Source: Aeriscardovia sp040773385 (GTDB lineage Bacteria; Actinomycetota; Actinomycetes; Actinomycetales; Bifidobacteriaceae). From it: DNA of 19,288 bases. Location of the stretch: positions 1 through 19,288 of the forward strand of contig JAXGWH010000022.1 of the NCBI GenBank assembly GCA_040773385.1, given 5' to 3'. Position numbers and translations under genes: made by a program. The number at the start of each line of letters is the position of its first letter. Positions within the stretch are counted from its first letter, which is position 1. Positions 1 to 7,525 of the stretch are shown piece after piece. The notes beneath the pieces are model-generated. The model did not search any database, had not been told where the DNA came from, and saw only the letters and a list, made by a program, of their open reading frames with translations.

Positions 1-768
1 ATTGGCGTTCGTGCGGTAGTCATCGGGCCCCGCCCACGTCATGGCCAGGTGCCCGGAGGGGTTCTGTTTGCCGAGGAGCACGTCGGCGCACGTCTGCCCG
101 GTGGCGGAGCCGAGCTGGGAGAGCAGGAGGATGGCCTTCACATCGTCCTTGACGGGGGAGAGGTCCACGAGACCGCCCACGTTGAGCACGAGGGCGAAGC
201 GGGGGTACAGGCGTGCGAGGGCGCGGATGTCGCGCACCTCCGAATCGGTCAGGCGCAGGTCGCCCTTCGTGTCCGTGCGGTCCATGCCCTCGCCCGAGCT
301 GCGCGAGAGCACGTAGACAGCGGTGTCGGTGCCGGTCACGTCCGGGGCCGGCAGGCCGATCTCATATTCGAACTGCGGCGGGTCGAGCATCCATGCCGCG
401 TCCAGAAGGGCTTTGGCGTCGCCGCCGACGCGGGCCCGCATGCCGGCGTAATAGCTGCGCAGGCTGTGGCGGCGGGCCTCATCGAAGGCGTCGAGCCAGT
501 CTTTTGTGGTGACGGTGACGCCCGCCTGCTCCAGGCCCTCCTCGACGGTGACGAAGTGGCGCACGTTCACATCCCCCGAGCCGGTGCCGCCCTTGACGGT
601 GTTGCGGGCGCCGGAGCCGAACAGGGCGATTTTTTCCAGCCCGTCGAACGGCAGCGTCCCCCCGTCGTTCTTGAGCAGGACGACGCACTGCGGGGCGAGG
701 GCGCGGACCGCCTCGAGGTTGCTTTTCTCGAACGGCTGCACCTGCGGGTCTGAGATTCTGACGACCAT
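1..768 (-). CDS. Glycoside hydrolase family 3 protein (beta-glucosidase-like), 5' part only
   Basis: The first 256 codons are present; the gene runs off the left edge. The start ATG (768-766) follows a strong AAAGGAGAG ribosome site. Near the N-terminus (residues 29-41) is VVLLKNDGGTLPF, the motif that normally opens the GH3 C-terminal alpha/beta sandwich domain. Residues about 240-250 (LLGKQNPSGHLAMTW) match the usual end of that domain. So the C-terminal-type domain comes first, and the (beta/alpha)8 barrel carrying the nucleophile Asp must lie outside the window. This reversed order is known from Ruminococcus albus and Butyrivibrio beta-glucosidases. No signal peptide is visible, so the enzyme is probably cytoplasmic and acts on imported beta-glucosides or related oligosaccharides. 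The substrate cannot be told from this part. Confidence 0.85.
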   Translation of the reverse strand, partial: MVVRISDPQVQPFEKSNLEAVRALAPQCVVLLKNDGGTLPFDGLEKIALFGSGARNTVKGGTGSGDVNVRHFVTVEEGLEQAGVTVTTKDWLDAFDEARRHSLRSYYAGMRARVGGDAKALLDAAWMLDPPQFEYEIGLPAPDVTGTDTAVYVLSRSSGEGMDRTDTKGDLRLTDSEVRDIRALARLYPRFALVLNVGGLVDLSPVKDDVKAILLLSQLGSATGQTCADVLLGKQNPSGHLAMTWAGPDDYRTNAN

Positions 769-790
769 TGCTCTCCTTTGAGAAATGTGC

Positions 791-816
791 GGGACGCCGC
801 GGATTTCCCGCGTCCC
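791..816 (-). other. Hairpin in the 5' leader of the GH3 gene
   Basis: GGGACGC (791-797) is perfectly complementary to GCGTCCC (810-816), with a 12-base loop that can pair further. It lies 14 bases upstream of the GH3 ribosome site on the minus-strand transcript. It could affect translation or mRNA stability. It has no T-tract, so a terminator role is unlikely. The function is inferred only. Confidence 0.3.
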
Positions 817-841
817 CTGACTGTTGTTGATGACCTCCTCA

Positions 842-866
842 ATTATGGCATGGACAGGCTGTCATG
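842..866 (-). promoter_or_regulatory. Candidate GH3 promoter and overlapping palindromic operator
   Basis: On the minus strand CATAAT (847-842) resembles a -10 box (5 of 6 matches to TATAAT) and would give a leader of about 65 bases before the GH3 start. Directly upstream, 849-866 is a near-perfect inverted repeat (CATGGACAG, one base, CTGTCATG) placed between the -10 and -35 positions, where a repressor would block polymerase. No good -35 box is seen. A local sugar-responsive regulator is plausible but none is encoded in this window. Confidence 0.3.
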
Positions 867-914
867 ACCTGTGGGCGCTGTGCGCCGACGGCACGGACGG
901 ACCGGCCGCGGTGC

Positions 915-920
915 TAGTCT
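915..920 (+). promoter_or_regulatory. Candidate -10 box for the ileS leader
   Basis: TAGTCT fits TAnnnT and lies 11 bases before the base of T-box stem I at 932, so a transcript would begin at about 926-928. No convincing -35 box is visible. Confidence 0.35.
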
Positions 921-925
921 GGGGG

Positions 926-1131
926 CACCACGGCGAGGATCCGTCATCAGCGGGGAGCCACCGGAAGAACAGGGGCCGTCTCCGCGGTCCCCCAGTAGAG
1001 CCGGCGGGAGGGGCCCGTCACAGCCCTTTCGAGTGGCCCGCATCGCGGGCAAGCGGGGTGGTACCGCGAACGGCCTCGTGCCGGTCGTCCTCGCGTTGGA
1101 AGTCGAGCAGTGCTGTCCAGCGAGGAGCATT
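926..1131 (+). promoter_or_regulatory. T-box riboswitch of ileS, translational type with ultrashort stem I
   Basis: The leader senses uncharged tRNA-Ile. Stem I is ultrashort: GGC (932-934) pairs with GCC (957-959), and CCG (941-943) with CGG (951-953). They present a terminal loop holding the specifier codon ATC (946-948, Ile). Stem II with AGTAGAG follows, then a stem III hairpin (1036-1050). The T-box core AAGCGGGGTGGTACCGCG spans 1051-1068; its TGGT bulge (1059-1062) matches the ACCA end of a tRNA. CCTCGC (1089-1094) can pair with GCGGGG (1053-1058) as antisequestrator. It can instead pair with GCGAGG (1120-1125), which hides the ribosome site. There is no T-tract, so control is of translation, as described for actinobacterial ileS leaders. 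Confidence 0.93.
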
Positions 1132-4100
1132 ATGGGCGATAACCAGCCAGATACCATCGATCAGACCAATCACAATCAGACCAACCACAGCGACCAGAAC
1201 GGCCAGGGCGGCCACGCCTGCCATGGCACCGCCCCGGTCTATCCGAAGGTTGTCGCCCCGGGACTGGACCGGTCGATGACCCCCAGCCCGGACTTTCCCC
1301 ACCAGGAGGAGGCCGTCCTGAAATATTGGGACGGGGATGACACGTTCGAGAAGTCCGTGCGGGCGCGCAAGACCGGCCCGCGCGACTCCAACGATTTCAT
1401 CGTCTATGACGGCCCGCCGTTCGCCAACGGCCTGCCGCATTACGGCCATCTGCTCACCGGCTACGCCAAGGACGTGATCCCGCGCTACCAGACAATGCGC
1501 GGCCGTCGCGTGCCGCGCACCTGGGGCTGGGACACGCACGGCCTGCCCGCCGAGCTCGAGGCGGAGAAGGAGCTCGGCTTCACCAACAAGGACCAGATCG
1601 ACGAGATGGGCATCGCCAAGTTCAACGATGTGTGCCGCCGGTCGGTGATGAAGTACGCGGACGAGTGGAAGACGTACGTGCACCGCCAGGGCCGCTGGGT
1701 CGACTTTGACGGCGGCTACAAGACGATGGACCTGGGCTACATGCAGTCCGTCATCTGGGCCTTCAAGCAGCTCTACGACAAGGGCCTCATCTACGAGGGC
1801 AACCGCGTTCTGCCGTACTGCCCGCAGGATGAGACCCCGCTGTCGAACCACGAGCTGCGCATGGACGCGGACGTCTATCACGACGAACAGACCAGCACCG
1901 TCGTGCTCGGCGTGCGCCTGCGCGACGAGGACGCCTACGTGGTGTTCTGGACCACCACCCCATGGACTGTGCCCTCCAACCTCGCCATTGTGGTGGGCAA
2001 GGACATCGATTACGTGGAGGTCGAGCCGAAGAGCGGCGATCTGGCCGGCAAGAAGCTCTACTTCGCCAAGGCCCGCGTCGGCGACTTCACCAAGGAGCTC
2101 GGCGACGACTACGAGACGCTGCGCACCCTCAAGGGCGCCGATCTGGTGGGCCGTCGCTACTGGCCGGCCATGCCGTATCTGGAGAGCGACCAGGCGAAGG
2201 CCCGTCACGCCACGCCGGGGCCGAACGCCTACACCATCTACGCCGCCGACTACGTCGACACCGTCGAGGGCACCGGCATCGTGCACCAGGCCGCCTACGG
2301 CGAGGACGATATGAACACCCTCAAGGCGCACGACATCAACGTCTACGACGTGACCGACGACGCCACGTGCTTCACCGACATGGTGCCCGAATACAAGGGC
2401 CTGCAGGTGTTCGAGGCCAACACGCCGATCATCCGCGACCTGCGCCACGGCACCGGCATCCTCGCCACCCTGCCCGAGGACCACAAACCGGTGCTCGTGC
2501 AGTCCAAGTCGATGGTCCACAGCTACCCGCACTGCTGGCGCTGTGGCACCCCGCTCGTCTACAAGCCGGTCTCCAGCTGGTTCGTCAAGGTGACGGCCCT
2601 CAAGGACCGGATGATCGAGCTGAACAAGACGGTCAACTGGATCCCTGAGAACGTGCGCGACGGCCAGTTCGGCAAGTGGCTGGAGAACGCGCGCGACTGG
2701 TCGATCACCCGCAACCGCTACTGGGGCTCGCCCATCCCCGTGTGGGTCTCCGACGACCCGCACCACCCGAGGATCGACGTGTACGGCTCGCTTGATGAAT
2801 TGAAGCGCGATTTCGGCCGGTATCCCACCGACGACAAAGGCAACATCAACCTGCACCGCCCGTGGATCGACGACCTCACACGACCGAACCCCGACGACCC
2901 GACCGGCACGTCGACCATGCGCCGCGTGCCCGACGTGCTCGACGTGTGGTTCGACTCGGGCTCCATGCCGTTCGCCCAGTTCCACTACCCGTTCGAGAAC
3001 AAGGAGTACTTCGAGGAGCACTTCCCCTCGGACTTCATCGTGGAGTACATCGGCCAGACCCGCGGCTGGTTCTACGTGCAGATGGTGCTCTCCACCGCCC
3101 TGTTCGACAAAGCGCCGTTCACCAACGTGCTCTGCCACGGCATCGTGCTCGGCTCCGACGGCGACAAGATGAGCAAGCACCTGCACAACTACCCGGACGT
3201 CAACGGCGTGTTCGACACGTTCGGCTCCGACGCCATGCGCTGGTTCCTCATGAGCAGCCCGATCCTGCGCGGCGGCAACCTCATCGTCACCGAGAAGGCC
3301 ATCCGCGACACCGTGCGCCAGGTGCTCCTGCCGCTGTGGTCGAGCTACTACTTCTTCGGCCTCTACGCCGACGCGGCGAACGGCGGGAAGGGCTACGAGG
3401 CCCACACGCTCACCGCGGACGAGGAAGCACGGCTCACCCGCATGGACCGCCACATCCTCGCGGCCCTGCGCCAGAGCATCGGCCAGATGACCGCCGACCT
3501 CGACGCGTTCGCCATCTCCGACGCGTGCGGTGCCGCCCAGGGCTTCATCGACACGCTCACCAACTGGTACATCCGCAACAGCCGGCAGCGCTTCTGGGAC
3601 GAGGACCCGGTGGCCTTCGACACGCTCTACACCGTGCTCGAGGCGTTCGGCCGCGCCGTCGCCCCGCTCGCCCCGATGGAGGCCGAGCAGATCTGGCGCG
3701 GCCTGACGGGCGGGGAGTCCGTGCACCTGGCCGACTGGCCGGCGCTGACGGACAAGGACGGTAACCTCACGGCCTTGGGCGCGCTGCTGCCCGACGACCC
3801 GGAGCTCGTGCGCGTCAACGACCAGGTACGCCAGGTGGTCTCCGCCGCGCTCGGCCTGCGCAAGGCGGAGAAGATCCGTGTGCGCCAGCCGCTCTCCAAG
3901 CTCACCGTGGTGGTGGGGGACGCGCCGGCGCTTGCCCCGTACGTGCCGCTGCTCGAGCATGAGCTGGACGTGAAGGCCGTGGAACTGACCGACCTCGCCG
4001 ACGCGGCGAAGCACGGCCTGCGCCTCGTGGACGAGCTGCGCGTCAACGCCCGCGCCGCGGGCCCCCGACTGGGCAAGGCGGTGCAGTTCGCCATCCGCGG

Positions 4101-4542
4101 CTCCAAGACCGGCGCATGGAGGCTCGTGGACGGCGTGCCGACCGTCGACGGGCCGGACGGGCCGATCGCCCTGCAGGAGGGCGAGTACACGCTCACCCAC
4201 CGCGTCGAGGAGGCGGACTCGGCCGCGGAGAAGTCGACCGCCTCCGCCGTGCTGCCCGGCGGCGGCTTCGTGCTGCTCGACACGGCGCTCACAAAGGCGC
4301 TGGAGGCCGAGGGCTGGGCGCGCGACGCCATCCGCGTCATTCAGGACGCGCGCAAGGCTGCGGGGCTGGACGTCTCCGACCACATCCGACTGACCCTCGC
4401 CGTGCCCGCCACGGACGCCGCGGGGCTTTCGGCCGCGGACACTTTCCACTGCCTCATCTGCTCCGAGACGCTCGCCGACAGCCTTGCCGTCACGCCCGCA
4501 CAGGGCGCGAAGACGGTCGAGGCGCACGTCAGGCGCGCCTGA
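1132..4542 (+). CDS. ileS: Isoleucyl-tRNA synthetase, eukaryotic-like (IleS2) type
   Basis: This 1136-residue cytoplasmic enzyme charges tRNA-Ile with isoleucine. The HIGH-type motif is HYGH (residues 103-106) and the KMSKS-type motif is KMSKH (679-683). The CP1 editing domain lies between them, and an anticodon-binding region fills the C-terminal part. The style of the region around HYGH (GYAKDVIPRYQTMRGRRVPR) is that of the IleS2 group, which is linked to natural mupirocin tolerance in bifidobacteria. The start at 1132 was chosen because its ribosome site (GAGGAG, 1122-1127) is exactly the element sequestered by the T-box; a later Met at 1276 is less likely. Relative to the family there is a polar N-terminal extension of about 50 residues containing two copies of (D/N)QTNH. 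The GH32 gene follows 23 bp later. Confidence 0.97.
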   Translation: MGDNQPDTIDQTNHNQTNHSDQNGQGGHACHGTAPVYPKVVAPGLDRSMTPSPDFPHQEEAVLKYWDGDDTFEKSVRARKTGPRDSNDFIVYDGPPFANGLPHYGHLLTGYAKDVIPRYQTMRGRRVPRTWGWDTHGLPAELEAEKELGFTNKDQIDEMGIAKFNDVCRRSVMKYADEWKTYVHRQGRWVDFDGGYKTMDLGYMQSVIWAFKQLYDKGLIYEGNRVLPYCPQDETPLSNHELRMDADVYHDEQTSTVVLGVRLRDEDAYVVFWTTTPWTVPSNLAIVVGKDIDYVEVEPKSGDLAGKKLYFAKARVGDFTKELGDDYETLRTLKGADLVGRRYWPAMPYLESDQAKARHATPGPNAYTIYAADYVDTVEGTGIVHQAAYGEDDMNTLKAHDINVYDVTDDATCFTDMVPEYKGLQVFEANTPIIRDLRHGTGILATLPEDHKPVLVQSKSMVHSYPHCWRCGTPLVYKPVSSWFVKVTALKDRMIELNKTVNWIPENVRDGQFGKWLENARDWSITRNRYWGSPIPVWVSDDPHHPRIDVYGSLDELKRDFGRYPTDDKGNINLHRPWIDDLTRPNPDDPTGTSTMRRVPDVLDVWFDSGSMPFAQFHYPFENKEYFEEHFPSDFIVEYIGQTRGWFYVQMVLSTALFDKAPFTNVLCHGIVLGSDGDKMSKHLHNYPDVNGVFDTFGSDAMRWFLMSSPILRGGNLIVTEKAIRDTVRQVLLPLWSSYYFFGLYADAANGGKGYEAHTLTADEEARLTRMDRHILAALRQSIGQMTADLDAFAISDACGAAQGFIDTLTNWYIRNSRQRFWDEDPVAFDTLYTVLEAFGRAVAPLAPMEAEQIWRGLTGGESVHLADWPALTDKDGNLTALGALLPDDPELVRVNDQVRQVVSAALGLRKAEKIRVRQPLSKLTVVVGDAPALAPYVPLLEHELDVKAVELTDLADAAKHGLRLVDELRVNARAAGPRLGKAVQFAIRGSKTGAWRLVDGVPTVDGPDGPIALQEGEYTLTHRVEEADSAAEKSTASAVLPGGGFVLLDTALTKALEAEGWARDAIRVIQDARKAAGLDVSDHIRLTLAVPATDAAGLSAADTFHCLICSETLADSLAVTPAQGAKTVEAHVRRA
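1160..1189 (+). repeat. 15-bp tandem repeat inside the ileS N-terminal extension
   Basis: Two adjacent 15-base copies, 1160-1174 and 1175-1189, differ at one position (ATCAGACCAATCACA and ATCAGACCAACCACA). They encode the pentapeptide (D/N)QTNH twice. The stretch is distinctly richer in A and T than its surroundings. Confidence 0.8.
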
Positions 4543-4565
4543 GCCCGCAGGGCAGGAGCGGCAGG

Positions 4566-6650
4566 ATGGCATCTTCGGGCACATACCGGTTCCGCAGCGG
4601 GGACTACCGCGCCCTCGAGCTGTTCGTCGAGGCAACGGACCGTGATTATCCGGCCTCGGTCCGCCTCGCCCCTACCGGGGGGTCGGAGGGGGACGGGCAG
4701 ACCGCCACGCTGCCGCGGGGCCGCCGTTTCGGCCGTCTCGTCCTGCCGGTGAGGCAGGAAGACGAGTACACGCTTTCCTGGTCGCATGCGCGTCTCACGC
4801 TCGCCTACCTCTCCGACTGCGACGACCTCCTCGACGCGGGCATCCGCGTGCTGGAGGTGCCGGACCCGCAGGCGCCGGCTGGGACGGTCCGTGCCCGTCT
4901 GCATTTCGAGCCGCCGGCCGGCTGGATGAACGACCCGAACGGCCTCGCCCGTTTCCAGGGCCGCTGGCATGCCTTCTACCAGTTCAACCCGTATGGCTTT
5001 GGCTGGGGGCCGATGCACTGGGGGCACGCCGTCAGCCTCGACCTCGTGCACTGGACCGACCTGCCCGTCTTTCTCCTGCCGCAGCCTCAGACGCAGGAGT
5101 GGGACGCGACGGTGGGCGGCGGGGCATTTTCCGGTAGCGCGGTCCCCGTCGATGCCGACGGGCATCCGTGCGCGGGGGACGATGCCGCCGCGCTGAGAAT
5201 CTATCTCACCCGGCATCTGGGCCTGCCCGACGACCCGGGGTCCGCGGCCGAGCGCCAGGACACGCTCCTGTGCCGGGACGGACTCACCGCCGGTCCGGAG
5301 ACAAAAGTCCTCGATCGTGACGGTACGCCATACGGCCATGATTTTCGTGACCCGAAGGTCGATATTCCCGGGGACGGCCCGGCGACGATGCTCGTCGCGA
5401 CGAGCCTGCCGGCCTCCTCGCTGCCGCTGGAGCACCAGCCAGGCCGCAGCGATGTCCCCGACGCCGTGCGGGCGGACGGCCGGCGCGGGTGGTATGCCAC
5501 GGGGCCGCACCATGTGGCCGGCGAGGACGAGCCGGAGGGGGAGGACCAGGGCCGCCGCCCGGCCATCGCCTCATTCGTCAACGCGGATCCGGCCCTGGCG
5601 GACGACTGCTGGGTGCCGACGGGCCCTCTCCTCATGGAAAACGGCGTCGGTCCTACCGGAACCTTCGAGTGCCCGGACCTGTTCGGCCTCGACGGTTCCG
5701 CCGTGGCGATGGCGGGACTCATGCGCTACCGCGACGGCGTGGGCGGCCGGTTCCAGCCGGTGCGCTGGTATATCGGCGATCTTGTCCGCAACCAGCGGGT
5801 CAACGCCGTGCGCGCCCCGCGTCTGCTCGTCCGCTCCGCCGGCTGGCTTGATTTCGGGCCGTCCCTCTACGCCACGCAGACGTTTTCCGATGGCGGCCGG
5901 CGGCTGATGCTCGGCTGGGTGTCCGATTTTCTCGGTCTGCGCAGTCCCTCGGTCGAGGCGGTCAACGGCGCCCTCATCCTGCCACGCGAGCTGCGTGTGC
6001 GGGACGGCCGTCTGTTCCAGCACCCTGCCACGGAGGTCTATGCGCATGGTCTGGGCGACATCCTCACCCAGACGAGCGTGCCGGACCTGCCCGACTCGCC
6101 CGCCCGGCGCCGTCTGCGTCTCGATATCCCTGACAACGCCTATTACGCCGACATCCGGTTTGTGGACGCGGAGAAATACGACGACGTTGATCTGCTGCTG
6201 GCCGGGTGGGACGGCGACGACGGACGGGAGGAGGCGGATCATCCCGACAGCCTTTCGGGCGGTTCGTCCGACGTTCCGGGGCAGGATCCCGGCACGGAGG
6301 AGGATCCCGCAGGCCCGGTCGATCTCGCCGGTCTGGGGGTGCGCCCTCCGCACTGGCTCTCGCTCTCCGACTGCGACCAGGGTTTTGATGACGGTCATCT
6401 CCGGTTCGTCGCCCACGGGTTCCAGAGGATGGCGAGCGTCGACCCGGTCTCGGATATCGCGGCGGGATCGCTCAGGCGCCTCGAGGTGTTCTATGACCGG
6501 GGCATCGCCGAGGTGTTCCTCAATGACGGGCAGGCGGCCGGCACCATCGCGGTGCCCGACCCGCGCACCGACCGTGGCCGTTTTGAGGCGGCACTGCCCA
6601 AAGGAGCCCTGCTCACCGTCCGCACGCTCAGGAGTCGTCAGACTGTCTGA
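4566..6650 (+). CDS. GH32 beta-fructofuranosidase / fructan hydrolase, large form
   Basis: This 694-residue protein should hydrolyse terminal fructose from sucrose or fructo-oligosaccharides. All three GH32 signatures are present: WMNDPNG with nucleophile Asp123, FRDP with transition-state stabiliser Asp262, and ECPD with acid/base Glu368. No signal peptide or membrane segment is visible, so it should act on imported sugars. It is larger than the roughly 520-residue cytoplasmic fructosidases usual in bifidobacteria. It has an extra N-terminal domain of about 115 residues, a charged insertion before Glu368 (about 275-335), and an acidic Gly/Pro/Asp-rich insertion in the C-terminal beta-sandwich (about 545-590). 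The start ATG has AGGAG seven bases upstream. It lies 23 bp behind ileS and is probably co-transcribed. Exact substrate is not determinable. Confidence 0.93.
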   Translation: MASSGTYRFRSGDYRALELFVEATDRDYPASVRLAPTGGSEGDGQTATLPRGRRFGRLVLPVRQEDEYTLSWSHARLTLAYLSDCDDLLDAGIRVLEVPDPQAPAGTVRARLHFEPPAGWMNDPNGLARFQGRWHAFYQFNPYGFGWGPMHWGHAVSLDLVHWTDLPVFLLPQPQTQEWDATVGGGAFSGSAVPVDADGHPCAGDDAAALRIYLTRHLGLPDDPGSAAERQDTLLCRDGLTAGPETKVLDRDGTPYGHDFRDPKVDIPGDGPATMLVATSLPASSLPLEHQPGRSDVPDAVRADGRRGWYATGPHHVAGEDEPEGEDQGRRPAIASFVNADPALADDCWVPTGPLLMENGVGPTGTFECPDLFGLDGSAVAMAGLMRYRDGVGGRFQPVRWYIGDLVRNQRVNAVRAPRLLVRSAGWLDFGPSLYATQTFSDGGRRLMLGWVSDFLGLRSPSVEAVNGALILPRELRVRDGRLFQHPATEVYAHGLGDILTQTSVPDLPDSPARRRLRLDIPDNAYYADIRFVDAEKYDDVDLLLAGWDGDDGREEADHPDSLSGGSSDVPGQDPGTEEDPAGPVDLAGLGVRPPHWLSLSDCDQGFDDGHLRFVAHGFQRMASVDPVSDIAAGSLRRLEVFYDRGIAEVFLNDGQAAGTIAVPDPRTDRGRFEAALPKGALLTVRTLRSRQTV

Positions 6651-6708
6651 GGAGCAGGCGGTCTGAGGAGCAGTCGATCCGAGGAACAGGCGGTCTGAGA
6701 AGCCTGAT
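6645..6708. repeat. Four tandem 16-bp repeats at the GH32 stop
   Basis: The units are 6645-6660, 6661-6676, 6677-6692 and 6693-6708, with consensus GTCTGAGGAGCAGGCG. The first two units differ at one base; the last is the most diverged. The GH32 stop codon is inside unit 1, and each GTCTGA copy would recreate a stop in that frame if the array moved. The rest of the gap to 6763 holds only a weak hairpin (6734-6757), so no firm terminator was found between these convergent genes. Confidence 0.75.
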
Positions 6709-6763
6709 GGTGGAGGCTGTCTGTGGGTGTGGGGTCGGATCCTCTTGTCCGGCCGACTCCGGG

Positions 6764-7435
6764 TCAGCCGAAGATCGCGGCGCCGTCCTTGGCGAGGAGG
6801 ATGACGACGATGATCATCACCCACCCCAGATCAACGAGCAGATCGAGGTTGGGCCGGTACAGATCGTCCATGAACCGCCGCAATCCCGAAAGACGCCCGT
6901 CCTCGAGGGGCTCCCCGCGCAGGACGACCGTCGCATGGGTGAGGGTGAGGAACTGCAGCGTGGTCATGAACATGAGCGTCAGGCACCACGGGCACAGCGC
7001 GTTGATGACGAACAGCGACTGGCTCGTCAGCCAGTATGAATAGCCGAGCGCCGCGAGGCCGCCCCACCACCAGGCGATGGAGAACCAGCGCGGCAGACGC
7101 GTGCCGGTCATGCCCACCACGCCCACGGCGACGAACACCGATTCGGCGGCGATGCCGAAGTAGGCGTTCGGGTAGCTGTACCGGCCGATATGAATGATCT
7201 CGGCCTGCCAGCTCTGGGCGACCGCGGAGCAGGAGAGCGTGCCGTTGATGTCGCAGCCGAGCGTGGCACCAGGGTGGCGGGCCGAGTAGAGCGCCTCTGC
7301 GGCGAGCACGAACGAGGCGAGCAGCGCCACGAGCGAGAAGAGCACATAGAGGCCGTACACCCACACCGATGAGTGCCGCCAGGACGATCTCCACGCGTCC
7401 GTCCCCATGCCCGTCGATACGTCTGTGTGTGCCAT
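6764..7435 (-). CDS. Vitamin K epoxide reductase (VKOR) family membrane protein
   Basis: This 223-residue membrane protein should reoxidise an extracytoplasmic DsbA-like thiol oxidase and pass the electrons to quinone, supporting disulfide formation in exported proteins. The family's four key cysteines are present: Cys61 and Cys69 in CDINGTLSC, and the CPWC pair Cys148/Cys151. Hydrophobic segments lie at about 25-48, 92-110, 118-136, 141-166 and 203-215. The start MAHTDV was chosen because TAAGCT sits exactly seven bases upstream, consistent with a leaderless transcript; no good ribosome site is seen. A shorter start at 7408 is possible. No DsbA partner is encoded nearby. The gene is divergent from the PHP gene. 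Confidence 0.93.
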   Translation of the reverse strand: MAHTDVSTGMGTDAWRSSWRHSSVWVYGLYVLFSLVALLASFVLAAEALYSARHPGATLGCDINGTLSCSAVAQSWQAEIIHIGRYSYPNAYFGIAAESVFVAVGVVGMTGTRLPRWFSIAWWWGGLAALGYSYWLTSQSLFVINALCPWCLTLMFMTTLQFLTLTHATVVLRGEPLEDGRLSGLRRFMDDLYRPNLDLLVDLGWVMIIVVILLAKDGAAIFG

Positions 7436-7442
7436 ACCCGTC

Positions 7443-7448
7443 AGCTTA
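7443..7448 (-). promoter_or_regulatory. Candidate -10 box for a leaderless VKOR transcript
   Basis: On the minus strand TAAGCT (TAnnnT) ends seven bases before the ATG at 7435, so transcription could begin at the start codon. The same spacing occurs before the PHP and APH-fold genes in this window. Confidence 0.4.
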
Positions 7449-7512
7449 ACCGGCGCCCTCTCCGTGCCGGGCGCGCTCCTGCCTGCGGTGTCGCCGGTGC
7501 ATCGTGTGCCCG

Positions 7513-7518
7513 TAGGAT
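7513..7518 (+). promoter_or_regulatory. Candidate -10 box for a leaderless PHP-gene transcript
   Basis: TAGGAT (TAnnnT) ends exactly seven bases before ATG 7526. The GGGAGG in between (7519-7524) is too close to that ATG to be a normal ribosome site, which favours a leaderless start. Confidence 0.4.
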
Positions 7519-7525
7519 GGGAGGC

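Noticed and set aside
49..753. Plus-strand open frame of 234 codons at the left edge
   Set aside because: It mirrors the GH3 gene on the minus strand, which has a clear ribosome site and GH3 motifs.
871..1131. Upstream extension of the IleS frame to ATG 871
   Set aside because: This stretch is the T-box leader; the ribosome site it controls belongs to ATG 1132.
4116..4565. Upstream extension of the GH32 frame into ileS
   Set aside because: It overlaps conserved IleS coding sequence in another frame; ATG 4566 has a ribosome site and starts outside ileS.
1018..4635. Very long open frame (1205 codons) on the minus strand across ileS
   Set aside because: It is antisense to a certain IleS, its translation is rich in V, H, R and G without recognisable domains, and such mirror frames are usual in very GC-rich genes.
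6645..6708. CRISPR array
   Set aside because: The 16-bp units are directly adjacent, with no spacers and no cas genes nearby.
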